DNA of 64,000 nt from Neobacillus niacini (GCF_000759675.1 NZ_BAWM01000037.1:79740-143739), one strand, 5' to 3'. Shown: positions 43,374-52,677, counted from the stretch's first letter. Notes: generated by a model not told the origin, from the sequence alone. A program made the numbers and translations.

Positions 43374-44753
43374 CTAGACCATGTTATTAGGCTTAATCCA
43401 TTCATCAAATTGATTTGGAGTAACATAGCCTGTTTTTTCGGCTGCTTCTTTTAATGTACAATTTTCCTTAAAAGCTAATTTGGCTATTTCAGCTGCTTTT
43501 TCATAACCAATATAGGGATTCAATGCAGTTACTAGCATTAAGGAACGTTCAACATGCTTATTAATGACTTCTTTGTTGGCTTCAATTCCTATCGCACATT
43601 TTTCATTAAAGGAACGAATGCTATCTGTTAAAAGTGTGATCGATTGAATTAAATTATAAATAATCACTGGCTTAAAAACGTTTAATTCAAAGTTTCCTTG
43701 GCTCGCCGCAAACCCAATGGTTGAATCATTCCCAAAAATTTGGCATGCCACCATCGTTAACGCTTCACTTTGCGTTGGATTTACTTTACCCGGCATTATA
43801 GAACTTCCTGGCTCATTGGCAGGAATAATCAACTCCCCAATACCACTCCTTGGTCCACTGGCAAGCCATCTGATGTCATTGGCTATTTTCATTAAATCTG
43901 CAGCCAACGCTTTTATTGACCCGTGTAAAAAGACGATTTCATCATGACTCGTTAATGCATGAAATTTGTTTGATGAAGCCCTAAATGGATACCCTGTATA
44001 GGCAGTAAGCTTTTCTGCAACCTTATCACCAAATTGTGGATGGGCATTTATACCAGTTCCTACAGCCGTACCGCCAATTGCAAGATCAAGTACATACTTA
44101 CTTGATTCTTTTATCATGCTTTCATTCTTTTCAAGCATAGCCCTCCAACCACTTATTTCTTGACCAAGTGTTATTGGAGTCGCATCCTGAAGATGGGTTC
44201 TCCCAATCTTCACAAGATTCATAAAGTCCTTTTCCTTCGTAATAAGAGTGCTTTTCAAATCATTGAGAGCAGGAATTAATTTCTCAGTAATTTTTATGTA
44301 CGCAGCAACATGCATAGCAGCTGGAAAGGTATCGTTAGAGCTCTGAGACATATTTACATCATCATTTGGATGAATCCTCTCTTTACTTCCTTGACTGCTT
44401 AATAAATCATTTGCTCGATTCGCTATAACCTCATTCACATTCATATTGGTCTGTGTACCACTTCCAGTTTGCCAGACGGCAAGCGGAAAATGCTGATCAA
44501 ACTCTCCTTTAAGCGTTTGATCACATACGGTAAGAATAGCACCCATTTTATTCTTCTCCAGTTTACCTAAATCATGATTAACCTCTGCAGCCGCTTTTTT
44601 TACTAAGGTTAAAGCATAAACCACTTCTAGTGGCATTTTTTCGGTACCAATTTGAAAGTTTTCGCGGCTGCGTTGTGTTTGTGCACCCCAATATTTATCA
44701 GCTGGGACCTGAACCTCACCAAGAGTATCTTTTTCCAATCTAAACTTTTCCAT
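43374..44753 (-). CDS. fumC: Class II fumarate hydratase
   Basis: Converts fumarate and malate in the TCA cycle; 459 residues, iron-independent tetramer (citG in B. subtilis). The superfamily signature [13 protein letters not shown] is at about residues 318-330. Other active-site segments are [28 protein letters not shown] and [20 protein letters not shown] lies 7 nt before the ATG. It stands as a single gene between the SASP gene and a small membrane gene. Confidence 0.96.
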   Translation of the reverse strand: MEKFRLEKDTLGEVQVPADKYWGAQTQRSRENFQIGTEKMPLEVVYALTLVKKAAAEVNHDLGKLEKNKMGAILTVCDQTLKGEFDQHFPLAVWQTGSGTQTNMNVNEVIANRANDLLSSQGSKERIHPNDDVNMSQSSNDTFPAAMHVAAYIKITEKLIPALNDLKSTLITKEKDFMNLVKIGRTHLQDATPITLGQEISGWRAMLEKNESMIKESSKYVLDLAIGGTAVGTGINAHPQFGDKVAEKLTAYTGYPFRASSNKFHALTSHDEIVFLHGSIKALAADLMKIANDIRWLASGPRSGIGELIIPANEPGSSIMPGKVNPTQSEALTMVACQIFGNDSTIGFAASQGNFELNVFKPVIIYNLIQSITLLTDSIRSFNEKCAIGIEANKEVINKHVERSLMLVTALNPYIGYEKAAEIAKLAFKENCTLKEAAEKTGYVTPNQFDEWIKPNNMV

Positions 44754-44812
44754 AGCTTCACACCTCTCTACTTCATTTTTGTATCTATATTCTTATCCTT
44801 ATTCATCTTTTA

Positions 44813-44842
44813 TAAAAAAAAATGCAGACTTTATGTCTGCAC
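44813..44842 (-). terminator. Intrinsic terminator of the 27-residue gene
   Basis: Stem GCAGAC / GTCTGC (44824-44840) with loop TTTAT is followed on the minus strand by T9. It starts 2 nt after the stop of the tiny gene, and supports it as a real transcription unit. Confidence 0.85.
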
Positions 44843-44843
44843 T

Positions 44844-44927
44844 TTAATGTTTAACGATCATATATCCAATATAATACGAGAGAATTAAGAAACTTCCAAT
44901 TACATTTACGATTGAGTAATCTGCCAT
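44844..44927 (-). CDS. Tiny membrane peptide (27 residues)
   Basis: A 27-residue peptide MADYSIVNVIGSFLILSYY, continuing IGYMIVKH: one hydrophobic helix. A strong GGGGTGGG lies 4 nt upstream of the ATG, and a terminator follows two bases after the stop. I do not recognise it. Size and layout resemble the many small single-helix proteins of bacilli, some made in sporulation. It is too short for usual gene callers. Confidence 0.65.
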   Translation of the reverse strand: MADYSIVNVIGSFLILSYYIGYMIVKH

Positions 44928-45045
44928 TTATCCCACCCCTTTTATTATGAAAGAGCTTAAACATCTATAAAGTATCATAATAAAGGGTATTTACCTGTGA
45001 TAAAAATAACAGTTTATCAATGTGGAAGTGAATTTTTTGTGAACA

Positions 45046-47061
45046 TTATCCCGCAAGTCCGGCACTGCCTTTTTGGAGTTCATACATTTGATAATATTTG
45101 CCCTTAAGAATCATCAATTCTTCATGTGAACCACGTTCGACAATCTTTCCACGATCCAACACAAGAATTTGGTCAGCATTGCGAATAGTTGATAACCTGT
45201 GCGCAATAATAAACGTAGTTCTTCCTTTTTTCAAGACATCCATAGCTTCTTGGATAACAGCTTCGGTTTCAGTATCTATACTTGATGTGGCTTCATCTAA
45301 GATTAGGATTGCTGGGTTAAAAGCTAGGGCTCTTGCAAAGGAGATTAACTGGCGCTGTCCGCTAGATAAAGTGCTCCCTTTTTCAATAACCGGTTCATCA
45401 TATCCATTTTCCAAGTTTTTAAAGACTTTGTCTGCCCCAACATCCTTTAATGCCTTTTCCACCCTTTCTCTTGTTATCGATGGGTCACTCAAGCTTACAT
45501 TAGAGGCTATCGTGCCAGTAAACAAATATGGATCCTGCAACACAATTCCCATATGATTTCGAATCGTTTGACGAGGTATGCTGACAATGTCCTTACCATC
45601 AATTAGAATTTTTCCCTTTTGACAATCATAGAAACGGAAAAGCAGATTCATAATCGAGCTTTTTCCAGAACCAGTGTGACCTACAAGAGCAACGGTCTGC
45701 CCTTGTATCGCTTCAAAGTGAATATCGTTTAGAACATACTCACCTTCTTTATAACCAAAAGACACATGATCAAATTGTACATTACCATGAAATCTTTCTA
45801 TTCTTTCAGTACTTACATTCTCACCTTGTTCATCCATAAGCTTAAATACTCTTTCACCTGCAACTAGGGCAGTTTCCAAATTGGCTAATTGATTGACAAT
45901 TCCCTGTACAGGCTGAAATAGACGATTAATGTAATCAACAAAAGCATAGAGCACACCAAGAGAAATGACAGAAGCAGGATTTAACGATTGACCCCCAAAG
46001 TACCAAATGAATGCAACAAAAACAAGATTTCTAAGAATCCCCACTAAATTATGAGAAGTTAAAGCATTCAAGCTTAATAATTTATTTTGATACGTAAAAT
46101 GCTCAGTATTAAGCTTTTCGAATTCCTTTTCTGTCTCTTTTTCCCTTCTAAAGGCTTGAATAATACTCATACCACCGATGGATTCATTAATTGTCGCATT
46201 GATATCACTTATTCGAGAACGAATAACATGATTGTATTTTGAAGCAAACTTTCGATATAATAACATCCATGCATAAAGGATCGGCAATAGTATTAAACAA
46301 ATGGCTGCCAGCTTCACATCTAAGATAAATAGGGCCGCATATATTCCTGTGATATATATAGCACTAGTGAAAAATTGTGCTAATACAGTCACATATAGTT
46401 CACGTATAGCTTCCGTGTCATTGGTAATCCTAGCAACCACTTTTCCAGCTGGAAGGTTATCAAAGTATTGGATTGGAAGCCGTTGAATTTGTCCGTAAAC
46501 ATCTTCACGCATTTTTTGAATGATTCGATTTGCTGACTTCTGCAGCAAAAATCGCTGTCCATATTGGAAAATAGCTGAAATCACTAAAAGAAAGAAATAA
46601 ATGATCAGCAGTTTAATAATCCCTGGGATTTCCAGTTGATAGAACGCCATTAACTCCCTATTGGTAAGTTCCTTTGCGTCATATTCAACCTTCGCTGTTC
46701 CTTTTTGAAGTGTTAAAATCCCCTTTTCAAATGTTCTTTTTCCATCGAATTCAAGCTTTTCTTCCACAATGACAAACTTTGCTCCAACCTGCAAAATTCT
46801 AATTTCTTTCCCCTTTTCTTCAACCTTGGAAAAGTTTTTTTCTTTTTTATAAAATACCTCGTTATATTCTGCTGTGTTTTTCCCTTTAGTTGTTTCATAC
46901 CAAACGGACTCAATGCCTAAAATGTGCTGATCGATAATATTTTTTGCAATGAATGGACCTGCCAAATCAGTAACGACGGAAATGGTCAGCATAAATAATG
47001 CAGCAAAAATGATTTTTTTATAGTTTAATGCATACTGGGTTAATCGCCTGCCTGTACTCAT
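45046..47061 (-). CDS. bmrD: Heterodimeric multidrug ABC exporter subunit BmrD (YheH)
   Basis: A 671-residue half-transporter. An N-terminal helix is followed by an inserted extracytoplasmic segment of about 90 residues (between helix 1 and 2), typical of BmrD. Then come the remaining helices and the ATPase with Walker A GHTGSGKSS, the variant signature TLSSGQRQL, and Walker B LILDEATSSID with the catalytic Glu. Thus it carries the catalytic Glu while BmrC carries the normal LSGGQ signature. The start overlaps the end of bmrC by 4 nt. In B. subtilis BmrCD exports drugs and is induced by ribosome-targeting antibiotics. Confidence 0.93.
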   Translation of the reverse strand: MSTGRRLTQYALNYKKIIFAALFMLTISVVTDLAGPFIAKNIIDQHILGIESVWYETTKGKNTAEYNEVFYKKEKNFSKVEEKGKEIRILQVGAKFVIVEEKLEFDGKRTFEKGILTLQKGTAKVEYDAKELTNRELMAFYQLEIPGIIKLLIIYFFLLVISAIFQYGQRFLLQKSANRIIQKMREDVYGQIQRLPIQYFDNLPAGKVVARITNDTEAIRELYVTVLAQFFTSAIYITGIYAALFILDVKLAAICLILLPILYAWMLLYRKFASKYNHVIRSRISDINATINESIGGMSIIQAFRREKETEKEFEKLNTEHFTYQNKLLSLNALTSHNLVGILRNLVFVAFIWYFGGQSLNPASVISLGVLYAFVDYINRLFQPVQGIVNQLANLETALVAGERVFKLMDEQGENVSTERIERFHGNVQFDHVSFGYKEGEYVLNDIHFEAIQGQTVALVGHTGSGKSSIMNLLFRFYDCQKGKILIDGKDIVSIPRQTIRNHMGIVLQDPYLFTGTIASNVSLSDPSITRERVEKALKDVGADKVFKNLENGYDEPVIEKGSTLSSGQRQLISFARALAFNPAILILDEATSSIDTETEAVIQEAMDVLKKGRTTFIIAHRLSTIRNADQILVLDRGKIVERGSHEELMILKGKYYQMYELQKGSAGLAG

Positions 47062-48815
47062 GCTGTCACCTCCTCTTCTAGATTATTTTCCACTTGCTGA
47101 CGTAAATATTGTTCTTTATACCAGCCATCAGTAGAAAGCAGTTGTTCATGAGCTCCTTCTTCGATGATTCGACCATCATCAAGAACAAGGATTTGGTCTG
47201 CATGTTGAACAGCAGACATTCGGTGGGTAGTGATAATGGTTGTTTTGTCTTTTCTTATCTCACGAATATTGTCAATAATTCTCTTTTCTGTTTTTGCATC
47301 AACAGCCGACAAGGAATCGTCAAGAATAAGAATATCAGGATTTTTTATTAACGCACGAGCAATTGATATTCTTTGTTTTTGACCGCCAGAAAGTGCTACT
47401 CCTTTTTCACCAACAAGTGTTTCTAAACCATCTGGGAGCAGTTCTAAATCCTTTCTTAATGCAGATAAGTCGATGGCTTTCTCCAATTCTTCTTCTGTTG
47501 CTTCTGTGTTCCCAAATAAGATATTTTCTTTTACACTTTTTGAAAAAAGTACATGATCTTGAGGGACATAACCAATCCATTTTCGGACTTGATTCAGTGA
47601 CTGTTCCTTGAGTGGAACACCAGAGATGGACAGTTCTCCCGTTCCAAGAGGATATTGTCTTAATAACTGTTTGATAAGTGTGGTTTTACCGCTCCCAGTT
47701 TTTCCGACAATCCCTAATGTTTGTCCTTGAAGCAAGTGAATAGAAATATTGGTTAAATTATCCTCTTTGGAAGAAGGATATCGAAACGTTACCTCTTTAT
47801 AATCAATTCTGTCTGCAGCCTCGACCATAATTGGCTGTGAAGGATTCTCTACTGTCTCCTGAAAGGACAATGTTTCATTTACCCTATCTAGGGACGCATT
47901 TCCTCTTTGCATGATATTAATTAATTCACCTATCGCAAACATCGGCCAAATTAGCATCCCTAAATAAACATTAAAGGCAACAAGGTCACCTAAGGTTATA
48001 GCCTGATTAAAGACTAAATAGGCACCATAGCCAAGGCCAATCATATAGCTTATTCCGACCAGTATTTTTACTGTTGGATCAAATAACGAGTCAATCCTCG
48101 CAACTTTAATATTTTTTTGAAAGACATCTTCTGTTAATTGATGGAACCTCCTGCCATCTGCCTCTTCCTGAACATAAGCACGAATAACCCTTACACCTGC
48201 AACAGATTCTAAAACTCGATCATTTAAATCCCCAAATGCATCCTGTGCTTCCATAAAGCGCTTATGAATTCTATTTCCGTAAATTTGCATGATATAAGCC
48301 ATAATCGGCAGGGGAAGGATTGCTGCAATGGTTAGCTTCCAGCTAATTAATATCCCCATGGTAATTATAAGCGTAAGCATCCAGACACTTGAATCTACTA
48401 GTGTCAATATCCCAAACCCTGCGGTGATGGATATTGCCTTTAAATCATTTGTTGCTCTCGCCATTAAATCACCAGTTCGATTTTTCTCATAAAAAGTAGG
48501 CGACATACTTAATAAATGTTTCATGAATCGGGATCTTAACTTTCTTTCTACAAGAAAGGCACCTCCGAATAATTTATACATCCAAACGTACGTGATTCCA
48601 TATGAGAAAACCATGATTAAGAAAAGATAACCCACATATTTTACGATTTTTCCATTACTCATTTCGCCAAGTTGAATATCATCAATTGCCATTCCTATTA
48701 ATTTAGGCGGCACAACATCTAGAATCCCAACTAGAATTAATAACGTTATCGCAATTACATAACGCTTCCAATATTCTTTAAAAAACCAACTTAATTTCTT
48801 TAATACCGAAAACAT
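47058..48815 (-). CDS. bmrC: Heterodimeric multidrug ABC exporter subunit BmrC (YheI)
   Basis: A 585-residue half-transporter, the same length as B. subtilis BmrC. Six N-terminal helices are followed by an ATPase with Walker A GKTGSGKTT, signature VALSGGQKQRISIARAL and Walker B ILILDDSLSAVD. The catalytic Glu after Walker B is Asp, so this subunit forms the degenerate site of the heterodimer, which is known for BmrC. Its leader region holds a leader-peptide reading frame and two terminator-like hairpins. It overlaps bmrD by 4 nt. Confidence 0.94.
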   Translation of the reverse strand: MFSVLKKLSWFFKEYWKRYVIAITLLILVGILDVVPPKLIGMAIDDIQLGEMSNGKIVKYVGYLFLIMVFSYGITYVWMYKLFGGAFLVERKLRSRFMKHLLSMSPTFYEKNRTGDLMARATNDLKAISITAGFGILTLVDSSVWMLTLIITMGILISWKLTIAAILPLPIMAYIMQIYGNRIHKRFMEAQDAFGDLNDRVLESVAGVRVIRAYVQEEADGRRFHQLTEDVFQKNIKVARIDSLFDPTVKILVGISYMIGLGYGAYLVFNQAITLGDLVAFNVYLGMLIWPMFAIGELINIMQRGNASLDRVNETLSFQETVENPSQPIMVEAADRIDYKEVTFRYPSSKEDNLTNISIHLLQGQTLGIVGKTGSGKTTLIKQLLRQYPLGTGELSISGVPLKEQSLNQVRKWIGYVPQDHVLFSKSVKENILFGNTEATEEELEKAIDLSALRKDLELLPDGLETLVGEKGVALSGGQKQRISIARALIKNPDILILDDSLSAVDAKTEKRIIDNIREIRKDKTTIITTHRMSAVQHADQILVLDDGRIIEEGAHEQLLSTDGWYKEQYLRQQVENNLEEEVTA

Positions 48816-48835
48816 CCCTTTCCCCCCCTATATAA

Positions 48836-48872
48836 AAACAAAAAGGCATACCGCAATAGAGTGCAGTATGCC
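48836..48872 (-). terminator. Attenuator-type terminator just before bmrC
   Basis: Stem GGCATAC / GTATGCC (48845-48872) is followed on the minus strand by TTTTTGTTTTT. It lies between the leader peptide and bmrC, so read-through is needed for bmrCD expression. Confidence 0.85.
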
Positions 48873-48889
48873 TCGACACTAAAAAAGAG

Positions 48890-48933
48890 ACAAAAAAACA
48901 CAAGTTACGTAAGAAAAAGAACGCAACCTGTGT
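48890..48933 (-). terminator. Second terminator-like hairpin in the bmrCD leader
   Basis: Stem ACACA-GTT-CG / CG-AAC-TGTGT (48898-48933) is followed on the minus strand by T7. It lies 31 bp after the leader-peptide stop and 26 bp before the distal terminator. Confidence 0.75.
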
Positions 48934-48964
48934 TAAATATTACAAAACAATAGTAATGTGCTTC

Positions 48965-49039
48965 CTAAATAGAAGGTATGCATGGACAGGTTACATTCAA
49001 ATATTCAGTTGCTGTTAAAGTGCTGTGTAATACAATCAT
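48965..49039 (-). CDS. Leader peptide of bmrCD (BmrB-like)
   Basis: A 24-residue reading frame MIVLHSTLTATEYLNV, continuing TCPCIPSI. GGAGGG lies 7 nt before the ATG. It precedes two hairpins with T-runs and then bmrC, the layout of ribosome-mediated attenuation known for bmrB-bmrCD in B. subtilis. A ribosome slowed by an antibiotic on this frame would change folding of the downstream RNA and permit read-through. The identity with BmrB was inferred from position, not from sequence similarity. Confidence 0.75.
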   Translation of the reverse strand: MIVLHSTLTATEYLNVTCPCIPSI

Positions 49040-49155
49040 TTTGTAACCCTCCATTTCCTTTTTTTACATCCTTTGTTAGATTATCACCAGATTATTTAAA
49101 TGTCAATTCCTATTTTTCAGAATTTTCCCATCCCATTAGGCAGTACTAAAATATG

Positions 49156-49356
49156 CTAATCGGACTTTTTCTGAAAAATTTTCCGAACAAATATTAAGTA
49201 AAAAAGCGTTGGCATTGGAGCTTGAATGAGACCGACGATTCCCCATAACCAATAGTTGTGATTGCGCTTCCTAGCGTCTAAGAATAAAAAGATACTTTGG
49301 AGTAACAGGATAGCAGCAACGAGAATAATAACAGTTAGTGAGTAATCATTACTCAT
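49156..49356 (-). CDS. Small membrane protein of the sigY operon (YxlD/YxlE-like)
   Basis: A 66-residue protein with two membrane helices (about 7-27 and 36-58), joined by a basic loop DARKRNHNYWLWG. It resembles the small membrane proteins YxlD/YxlE that negatively regulate SigY in B. subtilis. The ATG overlaps the stop of the previous gene (ATGAGTAA), with AAGGTG about 9 nt upstream, so it is coupled. It is the last gene of the unit visible here. Confidence 0.7.
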   Translation of the reverse strand: MSNDYSLTVIILVAAILLLQSIFLFLDARKRNHNYWLWGIVGLIQAPMPTLFYLIFVRKIFQKKSD

Positions 49357-49702
49357 TGATTTTCACCTTCTTATTAAACCTAGTAAGTGTGTAGTATCCA
49401 ATAAATATCGGAGTAATTAGTTGAATTAGGATAAACACCACTGGCATTTGATAAAAAGATACGATGATTCCACTTAATATGAATAATGCAATCATAAGAA
49501 ACAATGATAGTTCTTTCACAAATTTCTTTCTGCTATTTTGTTTCTCAGTTAGAACCATTTTTTCAAACCATTCTAGATCTGGAGTATAGACTGGGAATTG
49601 ATCGACCTTGCCTAATCCTTCTTGCAGTTTGTGAATAGCATCCAAGTCATGTTTATTTTGTTTTTCGTTTCCGAGTATGACGACCTTCTGTTTCTTCACC
49701 AA
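49349..49702 (-). CDS. yxlC: YxlC-like negative regulator of SigY
   Basis: A 117-residue protein with a soluble N-terminal part (DAIHKLQEGLGKVDQFPVYT, about 20-40) and two C-terminal helices (about 64-103). By operon position it matches YxlC, which together with YxlD keeps SigY inactive in B. subtilis. The start is TTG 49702 (GGGAG 7 nt upstream) or GTG 49699 (spacing 10). It lies about 50 nt inside sigY in another frame, which is an unusually long overlap and suggests coupled, balanced synthesis of sigma and anti-sigma. Confidence 0.72.
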   Translation of the reverse strand: MVKKQKVVILGNEKQNKHDLDAIHKLQEGLGKVDQFPVYTPDLEWFEKMVLTEKQNSRKKFVKELSLFLMIALFILSGIIVSFYQMPVVFILIQLITPIFIGYYTLTRFNKKVKINE

Positions 49703-50210
49703 GTTTCAGCTCCCTTCTTACTGCCAAAATTCCATTATGAACTCTTGATTTTACCGTTCCAGAGGATATTTTCATCCATGTACCAATCTCATCATATGAG
49801 TATCCATAATAATGCTTCAGCACAATGGGAACCCGAACGTCTACAGGTAATTTACCTAATGCCTCTAACGCATCGTTCCATTCCTCATTCCGGCTTTCAA
49901 ATTGCCATTTCAGTTTTCGATAAACTTCTTCCTGTCCTTTCCATTTGTTTTCTCTCTTTTGCTTTCTACATTGATCTATATAAGCATTGGTGGCAATGGA
50001 AATCAGCCAAGTTGAAAATTTACTTTGACCATTATAGAGATGCATTTTTTGAATACATTTTGCCATTGTTTCTTGTGCCAGTTCTTCAGCAATATCAGGG
50101 TTCATTGTAATTTTCATTAAATACTTTACAAGGAACGGATAATTTTCTTTAAACAACATCGCAAATGCAAGATGATCCCCTTCTTTTGCACTTTTTATTA
50201 ACGGATCCAT
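49653..50210 (-). CDS. sigY: ECF sigma factor SigY-like
   Basis: A 185-residue extracytoplasmic-function sigma factor. Region 2 covers about residues 20-90 (AEELAQETMAKCIQKMHLYN, then STWLISIATNAYIDQCRKQK), and region 4 covers about 113-165 with the helix-turn-helix GYSYDEIGTWMKISSGTVKS. The start ATG has GAGGA 9 nt upstream. The unit sigma - YxlC-like - YxlD-like and the autoregulatory promoter both match the sigY operon. SigY in B. subtilis responds to nitrogen starvation and helps maintain the SPbeta prophage; its role here is unknown. The C-terminal tail is Arg/Lys-rich. Confidence 0.85.
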   Translation of the reverse strand: MDPLIKSAKEGDHLAFAMLFKENYPFLVKYLMKITMNPDIAEELAQETMAKCIQKMHLYNGQSKFSTWLISIATNAYIDQCRKQKRENKWKGQEEVYRKLKWQFESRNEEWNDALEALGKLPVDVRVPIVLKHYYGYSYDEIGTWMKISSGTVKSRVHNGILAVRRELKLGEETEGRHTRKRKTK

Positions 50211-50266
50211 CGCCGCTTGTCCTCACTTTCCCCCATCTATCCCTCTTTTTCTATTTGACTCTATCT

Positions 50267-50310
50267 GCTGATTTCCGCTCCAGACACTTCGCTTTCCGCA
50301 CAAATCAACA
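50267..50310. repeat. Interspersed Bacillus repeat TGATTTCCGCTCCAG
   Basis: On the plus strand TGATTTCCGCTCCAGACAC is followed by TTCGCTTTCCGCACAAATCAAC. The outer parts CTGTTGATTT/AAATCAGCAG pair, and GCGGAAAGCGAAG lies inside. It resembles a short repeat that recurs in many Bacillus genomes. Here it sits in the 5' leader of sigY. Confidence 0.65.
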
Positions 50311-50361
50311 GAGTGCCAATTTCAACATTTAGCTTTAACACAGCCTTCTATATATGTATAA

Positions 50362-50386
50362 GACGTCAAAGTAAAAATTTCGTTCA
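50362..50386 (-). promoter_or_regulatory. SigY-type autoregulatory promoter
   Basis: On the minus strand TGAACG (50386-50381), a 15-bp spacer and CGTC (50365-50362). This is the pattern reported for the B. subtilis sigY promoter (TGAACG / CGTC). It lies about 150 bp upstream of the sigY start, so the sigma factor should drive its own operon. Confidence 0.8.
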
Positions 50387-50417
50387 TTTTATTTAGTGAA
50401 TAATTTAAATTCTATCA

Positions 50418-50445
50418 CAAAAGACACGAATTTCTTCGTGCCTTT
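50418..50445 (-). terminator. Intrinsic terminator of the PBP gene
   Basis: Stem AAGGCACGAA / TTCGTGTCTT with a 4-nt loop is followed on the minus strand by TTGTG. It begins 4 nt after the stop at 50449. Confidence 0.7.
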
Positions 50446-50448
50446 CCA

Positions 50449-52479
50449 TTAATGACTATTATTTGGACCTATTCTTTTCCATCGCTTTTCCCATTTTTCT
50501 TTTTGTTTTCTCCACTTTTCTTCCCATTTTCTAGCACCTTTATTAAAATGCTCTTCAATCGATTCTCGGTTGATTTTCATTTCTTCCTCTTGCTTCTTTT
50601 GAATCAATGTATCGATGCGGGGGACATCAAAGCTATTTGATGGAGTACCTTTTAATGCTTCCTTCATGACTTCACGAAACACAATGGCTGCTCCTGCACT
50701 GCTTGTTGTTTTCAAGAAGTGTTTTTCATCTGTTTTATCGTAGCCTACCCACACGGCTCCAATTAATTGTGGTGTATAGCCAACAAACCATTGGTCCTTG
50801 ACCCCTGTAACTCCTTCAATTGGTACTTGTGTCGAACCAGTTTTCCCAGCTATTTCTCTTCCTAGTATTTGAGCGCTTTTTCCTGATCCGTGTTCAACAG
50901 CTCCAAGGAGCAAAGTGTTTATGTGATCTGTCACAGCTTTAGTAGTGACTCTTTCCTTTTTTTCCTTCCACTCAGCAACAATATTCCCTTCTGTATCAAC
51001 TATCTTCTTGATTACATGAGCTTTAGTTCTAACTCCATGATTAGGAAAGACGGAATACGCCTCAGCCATTATCAGTGGAGAAACACCTTCTTCTAATCCA
51101 CCAAGTGCAAGTGTTAGGTTTCGATCACCTTTTTTTAATGGTATTCCAAAGCGCTTGGTTGAATCTAATCCCTTTTCTATTCCTATTTCATTTAATAACC
51201 AGACAGCTGAAACATTTTTTGAATCTTTTACTGCTTCATACATGGGTACTTCCCCGGCATATTCGTGGTTGTAATTGCTTGGCTCATATTCACCAAAGCT
51301 CATTGGTTCATCCTTTAACATATCTGTTATTTTCCAGCCATCTTCGAGTGCCGGTGTAAAGACTGCAAGCGGTTTAATCGAAGAACCTGGCTGTGCCTTT
51401 AATTGCGTTGCACGGTTATAACCTCTAAAGGTATGTTCTCCTCGTCCACCAACAATTGCTCGGATTCCACCCGTTTTTGGATCAACTAATATCCCGCCGC
51501 TTTGGACCATTTGATCAGTACCCTTTGGAAATAAATCGTCTTTTTGATAGGTTTTCTCCATAGCATTCTGCATGGTAGGATCAAGCTCTGTATATATTTG
51601 ATACCCACCGGTTAATAATTCATCCTGTGATAAATGGTATACATTAATTGCTTCTTCAAAAACTTGATCAACATAATGAGGATACTTCCCACGAAACGGA
51701 TCCCCGCCTTTATTATTTAAAATTACTTTTTCATTTAGTGCTTGTTCATATTGCTGAGTTGTAATATAGCCCTGCTTCTTCATTTGTCCAAGTACAAGAT
51801 TTCTCCTTTGTGTTGCCTTATCCAAGTGATGATATGGATTTAAAGCAGAAGGTGCTTTTATTAAACCTGCAAGTAAGGCTGATTCGCTAATAGATAGATC
51901 CTTGACCTCTTTGGCAAAATAATTCCGTGCTGCATGCTTAATCCCCCAGGCACCATCACCAAAATAGATCTGATTTAAGTACATTTGAAGGATCTCTGAT
52001 TTGCTAAATTGTTTCTCTATTTTCATAGCTAAAAACACTTCATCAACTTTTCTTTTTAGGGTTTTCTGAGAGGTGAGTAGTGTGTTTTTTGTTAACTGCT
52101 GGGTAATCGTACTGCCGCCTTCAACCATCCCACGAGCTTTTATGTCCCGTATAAGTGCTCTTGTAATACCTATAAAATCAACACCATGATGCTCATAGAA
52201 TCGGCGGTCCTCTATTGCAATGACTGCATTTTTCATAGAGTCAGATACCTGATTAATTGAAATACCTTCATTTTTATTAGCAGAAACTTTACTTGCAACC
52301 TCACCATTCAAATCATAAAATATGGTTGCCTGGGGAAGTTCATTCTTAAGCGAAGAAATATCCACATCCATCGAATATGCATATATGATACCTAGAAAGC
52401 CCAAAACTAAAAGAGAAAACGAAAGAACCATCACTTGGTTCATATGCCATCGCTTCCAATTATTCACTACCTTTTTCAT
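50449..52479 (-). CDS. Class A penicillin-binding protein (PbpF/PbpG-like)
   Basis: A bifunctional transglycosylase/transpeptidase of 676 residues with one N-terminal anchor (about 16-37). The GT51 domain has EDRRFYEHHGVD (about 92-103) and GGSTITQQLTKN. The transpeptidase domain has active-site PGSSIKPLAV (about 363-372), SKN (about 425-427) and GKTGST. The C-terminal tail after residue 635 is full of Lys, Trp and Glu (KWEEKWRKQKEKWEKRWKR). Length and order fit spore-linked PbpF/PbpG; I cannot choose between them. AAGGAGG lies 4 nt before the ATG. Confidence 0.88.
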   Translation of the reverse strand: MKKVVNNWKRWHMNQVMVLSFSLLVLGFLGIIYAYSMDVDISSLKNELPQATIFYDLNGEVASKVSANKNEGISINQVSDSMKNAVIAIEDRRFYEHHGVDFIGITRALIRDIKARGMVEGGSTITQQLTKNTLLTSQKTLKRKVDEVFLAMKIEKQFSKSEILQMYLNQIYFGDGAWGIKHAARNYFAKEVKDLSISESALLAGLIKAPSALNPYHHLDKATQRRNLVLGQMKKQGYITTQQYEQALNEKVILNNKGGDPFRGKYPHYVDQVFEEAINVYHLSQDELLTGGYQIYTELDPTMQNAMEKTYQKDDLFPKGTDQMVQSGGILVDPKTGGIRAIVGGRGEHTFRGYNRATQLKAQPGSSIKPLAVFTPALEDGWKITDMLKDEPMSFGEYEPSNYNHEYAGEVPMYEAVKDSKNVSAVWLLNEIGIEKGLDSTKRFGIPLKKGDRNLTLALGGLEEGVSPLIMAEAYSVFPNHGVRTKAHVIKKIVDTEGNIVAEWKEKKERVTTKAVTDHINTLLLGAVEHGSGKSAQILGREIAGKTGSTQVPIEGVTGVKDQWFVGYTPQLIGAVWVGYDKTDEKHFLKTTSSAGAAIVFREVMKEALKGTPSNSFDVPRIDTLIQKKQEEEMKINRESIEEHFNKGARKWEEKWRKQKEKWEKRWKRIGPNNSH

Positions 52480-52677
52480 AAATCCTCCTTAAAAAATGAA
52501 AAAATCCAAAATGAATGACATCATTTTCTTTTTCCCAAAATAGGGAAAATTTATCCAAGTTTTGCGGATAAAAGGTGTCAAGAATCTTCTAAATTGTTTT
52601 TGTAGATATTTTGTAACAACATCATTATGAAATTTTTTATATGATAAGGGTATAGTTTCGAGAAAAGGAAGTGGAGT

